A DNA stretch of 64,000 bases from Pseudomonadota bacterium (GTDB taxonomy: Bacteria; Pseudomonadota; Gammaproteobacteria; Xanthomonadales; Xanthomonadaceae): the NCBI GenBank assembly GCA_018242485.1, contig JAFEBV010000041.1:62001-126000 (forward strand), in the 5' to 3' direction. The notes beneath the pieces are model-generated. The model worked only from the letters and a program-made list of their open reading frames with translations, did not search any database and was not told the DNA's origin. This document shows positions 60,509 through 64,000 of the stretch, piece after piece. Both the position numbers and the translations under genes were made by a program. Numbering within the stretch: position 1 is the first letter of the stretch; the number at the start of each line of letters is the position of its first letter.

Positions 60509-61482
60509 CGCAGGCGCAAGCTGATTTCGGCGCTGTGATAGACACGCTCGGCGCCGTCGTGGCGCACGCGCAACGCGCCGCGCGCATCGATGCCCAGTGC
60601 TACACCTTGCTTCCGCTCACTGCCGGCAAGCACATCCACGCTGCGTCCGGCGCAGGCATCCACCGCCTGCCAGCGTGCCATGAAAGGTGACAGCCCGGCG
60701 GCGGCGAACTCGCGCAGCGCCCGCAACTGTGCGTCGAGCATGGCGGTGGCGAGCGCGTTGCGCGAAGGCGGCGCGGTGCCGAGCGCGCACAAGTCGATCC
60801 ACGGCTGGTCGATGCCAAGTGCAGCAGCCGCTGGCATGCGCACGTTGATGCCGATGCCGATCACCGCACGCACGATGCCGGCATCCTCTCCACCGAATTC
60901 GATCAGGATGCCGCCGAGTTTGCGCTCGCCGACGACGAGGTCGTTGGGCCATTTCAACCCCACCTGTGCGACACCCAGCGCACGCAACGCCTCCGCTGCG
61001 GCCACGCCAACCGCGATGCTCAGCCCGGCCAGCGCACCGATGCCGCCATCGAAGCGCCGTTGCAGCGACAGATACAGGTGCGCGGCCAGCGGCGAAGCCC
61101 ACGCACGTCCACGACGGCCACGGCCGGCGGTCTGCGCTTCGGCGAACAACGCCTGCACACCGCCACTGGCTGCACGACGCAGCAGTTCTGCGTTGGTCGA
61201 ATCGATCGCCCATGCCACTTCACAGGCATCCAGATCGCCGCGCACGTCCGCGAGCAACGCTGCCCGAATGCGTTGCGCGTCCAGCAGATCCAGCGGCGCT
61301 TCCAGCGCATAGCCGGCACCCGGCGACGCCGCGATCGCCACGCCTTGTTCGCGCAGGCTGGCGATGCGTTTCCACACGGCGGCACGAGTCAGGCCGAATT
61401 CGCGGGCGAGCACACTGCCGCTGCACGCGCCGCGAGCAAGGCGCAGCAACAGATCGCGGTCGTTCATGGCGGCAACGTTCAT
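60505..61482 (-). CDS. birA: Biotin-protein ligase and biotin repressor
   Basis: A protein of about 325 residues with two roles. The N-terminal winged helix (LLLRLARGACSGSVLAREFGLTRAAVWKRIASLREQG) can bind the bio operator. The catalytic part attaches biotin to acetyl-CoA carboxylase: STNAELLRR, the GRGRRGRAW adenylate loop (about residue 120), LKWPNDLVVGERKLGGIL, and a C-terminal SH3-like domain. ATG 61482 and ATG 61467 are both possible and differ by five residues; neither has a convincing ribosome site. Being the full form with a DNA-binding domain, it may regulate biotin genes elsewhere. Confidence 0.92.
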   Translation of the reverse strand: MNVAAMNDRDLLLRLARGACSGSVLAREFGLTRAAVWKRIASLREQGVAIAASPGAGYALEAPLDLLDAQRIRAALLADVRGDLDACEVAWAIDSTNAELLRRAASGGVQALFAEAQTAGRGRRGRAWASPLAAHLYLSLQRRFDGGIGALAGLSIAVGVAAAEALRALGVAQVGLKWPNDLVVGERKLGGILIEFGGEDAGIVRAVIGIGINVRMPAAAALGIDQPWIDLCALGTAPPSRNALATAMLDAQLRALREFAAAGLSPFMARWQAVDACAGRSVDVLAGSERKQGVALGIDARGALRVRHDGAERVYHSAEISLRLR

Positions 61483-61722
61483 GGCAGCTTCGAATGCGGC
61501 AGCGGCATGTCGGAAGAGTAGCAGGAGTGCGCCGTGAGCCGGGTTGCAGGTCTTGCGCGAATTTGCAGACCGTTGGGCGCTTTCCGCGGCAAAACGGGGC
61601 GGCATCGGCTACCGGCGACGATCTGCGCTACAATGCCCGGCCGGGTCTGCGCCCGGTTGCGCCGTCGAGCCGCGATTCGAACGCGAACGGCGTGAGCAGG
61701 CACCATCCGGCAGGGGGTCACG

Positions 61723-62025
61723 ATGCGCAACGCGATTGTGCTGTTCGTTCTGATCGCACCGATGCTTGCGTTCGGTGGAGTGGCGCACGCCGCGACACGC
61801 ACCGAGATCGGCAAGCCGGTCTGCAACCACTACGACGAAACCGCGCCCAAGGCGGCGACCACACACGCCAGTCCAGCGCCCGCCGCAAGCGTGGCCGGAG
61901 CAGCGTCGGTCACGCCATCCGTTGGATCGTCGTCGGGGATGATCGGTTCGGGCGGTGGCTCCTCGGAACTGCGTCCGCACGACGGGCCGCGCTGGCAGGC
62001 CTTTTTGCCCGGCATGTTCCGCTGA
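61723..62025 (+). CDS. Small exported protein of unknown function
   Basis: A 100-residue protein with a clear signal peptide (MRNAIVLFVLIAPMLAFGGVAHAA, cut after AHA) and a mature part of about 75 residues rich in Ala, Ser and Gly, with one cysteine (KPVCNHYDE) and a C-terminal RWQAFLPGMFR. AGGGGG 6 bases before ATG 61723 and a TACAAT box at 61629-61634 support expression. It may be a periplasmic or surface peptide; I know no family. Confidence 0.65.
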   Translation: MRNAIVLFVLIAPMLAFGGVAHAATRTEIGKPVCNHYDETAPKAATTHASPAPAASVAGAASVTPSVGSSSGMIGSGGGSSELRPHDGPRWQAFLPGMFR

Positions 62026-62071
62026 GGAAACTCCGCGCACCCGACCCTTCGGGGCGCAACTTCGCGATGGG

Positions 62072-63472
62072 TTAAAGCCCCGGCGGAATCCGCACGCTGA
62101 AACGCGCGCCGCCCAGTTCGGGCGAAGCATCCACCTGCAACTCGCCGTGGTAGGCGCGCACGATGTCCTGCACGATCGACAGGCCGATGCCGTGCCCTTG
62201 CACGCGCTCGTCGCCGCGCACGCCGCGTTGCAGCAGGCGATCGACATTCTCCGGCGGAATGCCCGGTCCGTCGTCTTCCACCGCCACCTGCAAACCGGCG
62301 CGGCGGTTGGGTCCTGCGAGCTCACTGCGGGTGGTCAACAGCACGCGGGAACGCGCCCACTTGAAGGCGTTTTCAAGCAAGTTGCCGAGCAGCTCCATCA
62401 GGTCGCCGTCGTCGCCGTGGAACAGGGCCTGGTCGTCGAGATCGAACTCGCACAGCACGCCCTTGGCCGCGTACACCTTCTCCAGACTGGTGACGATGCC
62501 CTCGGCGCGCTCGCGCACGTTCAGCGGCGCGGCGAACAGCCGATGCCCGGTGCTCGCCCCGCGCGAGAGCTGGTAGGAAACGATTTCGTTCATGCGCTGC
62601 ACCTGGGTGCGCACGTCCTCGCGCAACGAGCGCGCGCCGCGATCCTCGTCGAGGCTGGCGCGCAGCACCGCTAGGGGCGTCTTCAGGCTGTGCGCGAGAT
62701 CCGAAAACGTGTTGCGGTAGCGATCCAGATGCTCGCGTTCGCTGACGATGAAGGCATTGATGCTGTTGGCCAGCGGCGCCAGCTCGCGCGGATGCGCGCC
62801 CGACAGGCGATCGGCATGGCCGCGCTGCACGCGCTGCAGGTCGCGTTGCAGCCGGCGCAGCGGCAACAGGCTCCAGCGCACCGCGATCACCTGCACGATC
62901 AGCAGCAACAGGCCGGCGGCACCGAGGTAGCGCCACAACGCGCGCCGAAAGATGGAAATCTGCTGGTCGAAGGTGGCGGTGTTCTCGTACACGTTGAACA
63001 CGAACGGGATGTCGCGCCGGTTCTTGCCGTGCCCGTCTTCCCAGATCACCCCCATCGCGAAACGATAGACGTATTCCGATGGCCCGCCCGCACGATCGAC
63101 GACCTTCAGCGGCCCATCCAGCCGCACCTTGCCCGCTGCCAAGCCGGATTCCAGCGGCAGGTCGCGATCGAGCGTGGATGCCCCCGTCCAATGGATTTTC
63201 GGGCCGACGGCCGCGGCATACAGGCCGCTGCCGGGCTGGGTGAAGCGCGGATCGGGCGGTATGTAGGGCGGCTGGAACTCCAGCTTGCGACTGATCTCGC
63301 TGCCGGCATAGTAGGCGCTGGCATAGCCTTGCAGGCGCTCGCGCAGGCTGTTGGTCGCGGTTTGCGTGAACGCCTGATCGAGGGCGTAGCCGGTCAGGCC
63401 GAGAAAGGCCACGAGGCCGAGGCTGGCCGTCAGCAGTTGCCGGATTTCCAGCGAGGGCGCGCGTTCGGCCAC
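62072..63472 (-). CDS. PhoQ-like membrane sensor histidine kinase
   Basis: A 466-residue kinase with two membrane helices (about residues 12-32 and 183-205) around a periplasmic sensor, a HAMP-like linker (VRWSLLPLRRLQRDLQRVQRG) and a kinase core. The phosphoacceptor is in FSDLAHSLKTPLAVLRA (His at about 261); the N-box is LLGNLLENAFKWA and G1 is EDDGPGIPPE. The DLAHSLKTPL form with Ser before Leu-Lys-Thr is the PhoQ subgroup. The start is GTG 63472. It follows a PhoP-like regulator by 223 bases in which I see no gene. Confidence 0.9.
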   Translation of the reverse strand: MAERAPSLEIRQLLTASLGLVAFLGLTGYALDQAFTQTATNSLRERLQGYASAYYAGSEISRKLEFQPPYIPPDPRFTQPGSGLYAAAVGPKIHWTGASTLDRDLPLESGLAAGKVRLDGPLKVVDRAGGPSEYVYRFAMGVIWEDGHGKNRRDIPFVFNVYENTATFDQQISIFRRALWRYLGAAGLLLLIVQVIAVRWSLLPLRRLQRDLQRVQRGHADRLSGAHPRELAPLANSINAFIVSEREHLDRYRNTFSDLAHSLKTPLAVLRASLDEDRGARSLREDVRTQVQRMNEIVSYQLSRGASTGHRLFAAPLNVRERAEGIVTSLEKVYAAKGVLCEFDLDDQALFHGDDGDLMELLGNLLENAFKWARSRVLLTTRSELAGPNRRAGLQVAVEDDGPGIPPENVDRLLQRGVRGDERVQGHGIGLSIVQDIVRAYHGELQVDASPELGGARFSVRIPPGL

Positions 63473-63695
63473 GACTCAAGGCTCCGTATGCTGCAATGGC
63501 CGGCGCGGCTCCCGCGGATCGGCGTCAGAAATCGGGGCTGGCATCGGCGCGGCCTTGGCGCTTGTGGTCAGGGGTCATCGCCACCATCGCACGCCAACGC
63601 TGCGGCGACAAATGGATGCTTGAAGCCGACCCACTGAAAGCCAATCGGCGCTGGACGATCCGTGAAGTCAGGCGACCTGGATCAGCCCGGCACGA

Positions 63696-64000
63696 TCACT
63701 CGTTGCGTGAGATCGCAAACCGGTAGCCGCGACCGCGCACGGTCTCGATCGGCTTGAGTGCGCCATCCGGATCGAGCTTCTTGCGCAGGCGGCCGATGAA
63801 GACCTCCAGCACGTTCGAGTCGCGGTCGAAATCCTGCTGGTAGATGTGCTCGGTGAGGTCGGCCTTGGACACCAGCTCGCCGGCATGCAGCATCAGGTAT
63901 TCGAGCACCTTGTACTCGTAGCTGGTCAAGTCCACCGACGCACCCGCCACGGTCACCGTTTGCGCGGTGAGGTCGAGCACGATCGGGCCGCATTCCAAGG
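63696..64000 (-). CDS. OmpR/PhoB-type response regulator, C-terminal part (cut by right edge)
   Basis: Only the DNA-binding domain, about 101 residues, is in the window; the receiver domain lies beyond the right edge. It is a winged helix of the OmpR class: VDLTSYEYKVLEYLMLHAGELVSKADLTEHIYQQDFDRDSNVLEVFIGRLRKKLDPDG, ending IETVRGRGYRFA. The apparent TTG start at 63998 is internal. Beside a PhoQ-like kinase it is probably PhoP-like. Confidence 0.88.
   Translation of the reverse strand, partial: LECGPIVLDLTAQTVTVAGASVDLTSYEYKVLEYLMLHAGELVSKADLTEHIYQQDFDRDSNVLEVFIGRLRKKLDPDGALKPIETVRGRGYRFAISRNE

Overview
The window is a GC-rich (high-60s % by eye), densely coded bacterial chromosome segment that most resembles Xanthomonadales (Xanthomonadaceae/Rhodanobacteraceae: Lysobacter, Luteimonas, Xanthomonas relatives). 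Four things point there. The arginine cluster encodes an N-acetylornithine carbamoyltransferase and a fused N-acetylglutamate kinase/synthase, which are the xanthomonad route. DksA lacks most of its zinc cysteines. A monothiol glutaredoxin is fused to a rhodanese. Intergenic spaces are full of short GC-rich palindromic repeats and heptanucleotide tandem arrays. I saw no prophage, plasmid, transposase or CRISPR signal; this is core genome.

Layout. 1-385: end of an OPT-family transporter. 399-9148 (minus): arginine operon argF'-argG-argE'-argB/A-GNAT-argC-argH behind a leader with a short ORF and a terminator. 9293-14058: glycine-zipper lipoprotein-like gene, cysS, sufE, a class III cyclase-like gene, dksA, yidD. 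14077-17085: pyrC, an M23 peptidase and repeats. 17086-19940 (minus): thrS-infC with a leader. 20075-23935: aminotransferase plus sulfotransferase pair, tRNA-Val, periplasmic msrB-msrA. 23994-30402 (minus): mrcB, a TPR lipoprotein, a DinG/YoaA helicase, a VOC protein, tsaB. 30663-35772: GT2-GT4 glycosyltransferase, ruvX-yqgE, a YiiX-like peptidase and a cNMP-binding/DUF1003 membrane protein. 35791-39941 (minus): paired M16 peptidases. 40327-44261 (minus): fabD-fabG, then an asparagine-rich leader ORF and asnB. 44507-50752: small membrane proteins, glutaredoxin-rhodanese, dacC, two SDRs and a saccharopine-dehydrogenase-like reductase. 50915-64000: PAS-GGDEF-EAL protein, GAF histidine kinase, uvrD, birA-coaX, and a PhoP/PhoQ-like pair cut by the right edge.

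The most interesting theme is regulatory. Three amino-acid genes (argF', thrS, asnB) each have, upstream, a short ORF whose key codons match the gene's amino acid (Arg, Thr, Asn), followed by an intrinsic terminator. For the arg leader the alternative pairings needed for ribosome-mediated attenuation can be read directly. Attenuation is classical for thr genes; Arg- and Asn-sensing leader peptides of this kind are not ones I know as described systems.

The second theme is repeat invasion of coding sequence. Heptad arrays supply both ends of ArgG, palindromic repeats supply the stop of argC, an in-frame insertion of about 47 residues in TsaB, and a duplicated low-complexity linker in one M16 protein. 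All functional calls come from reading motifs; no database search was possible.
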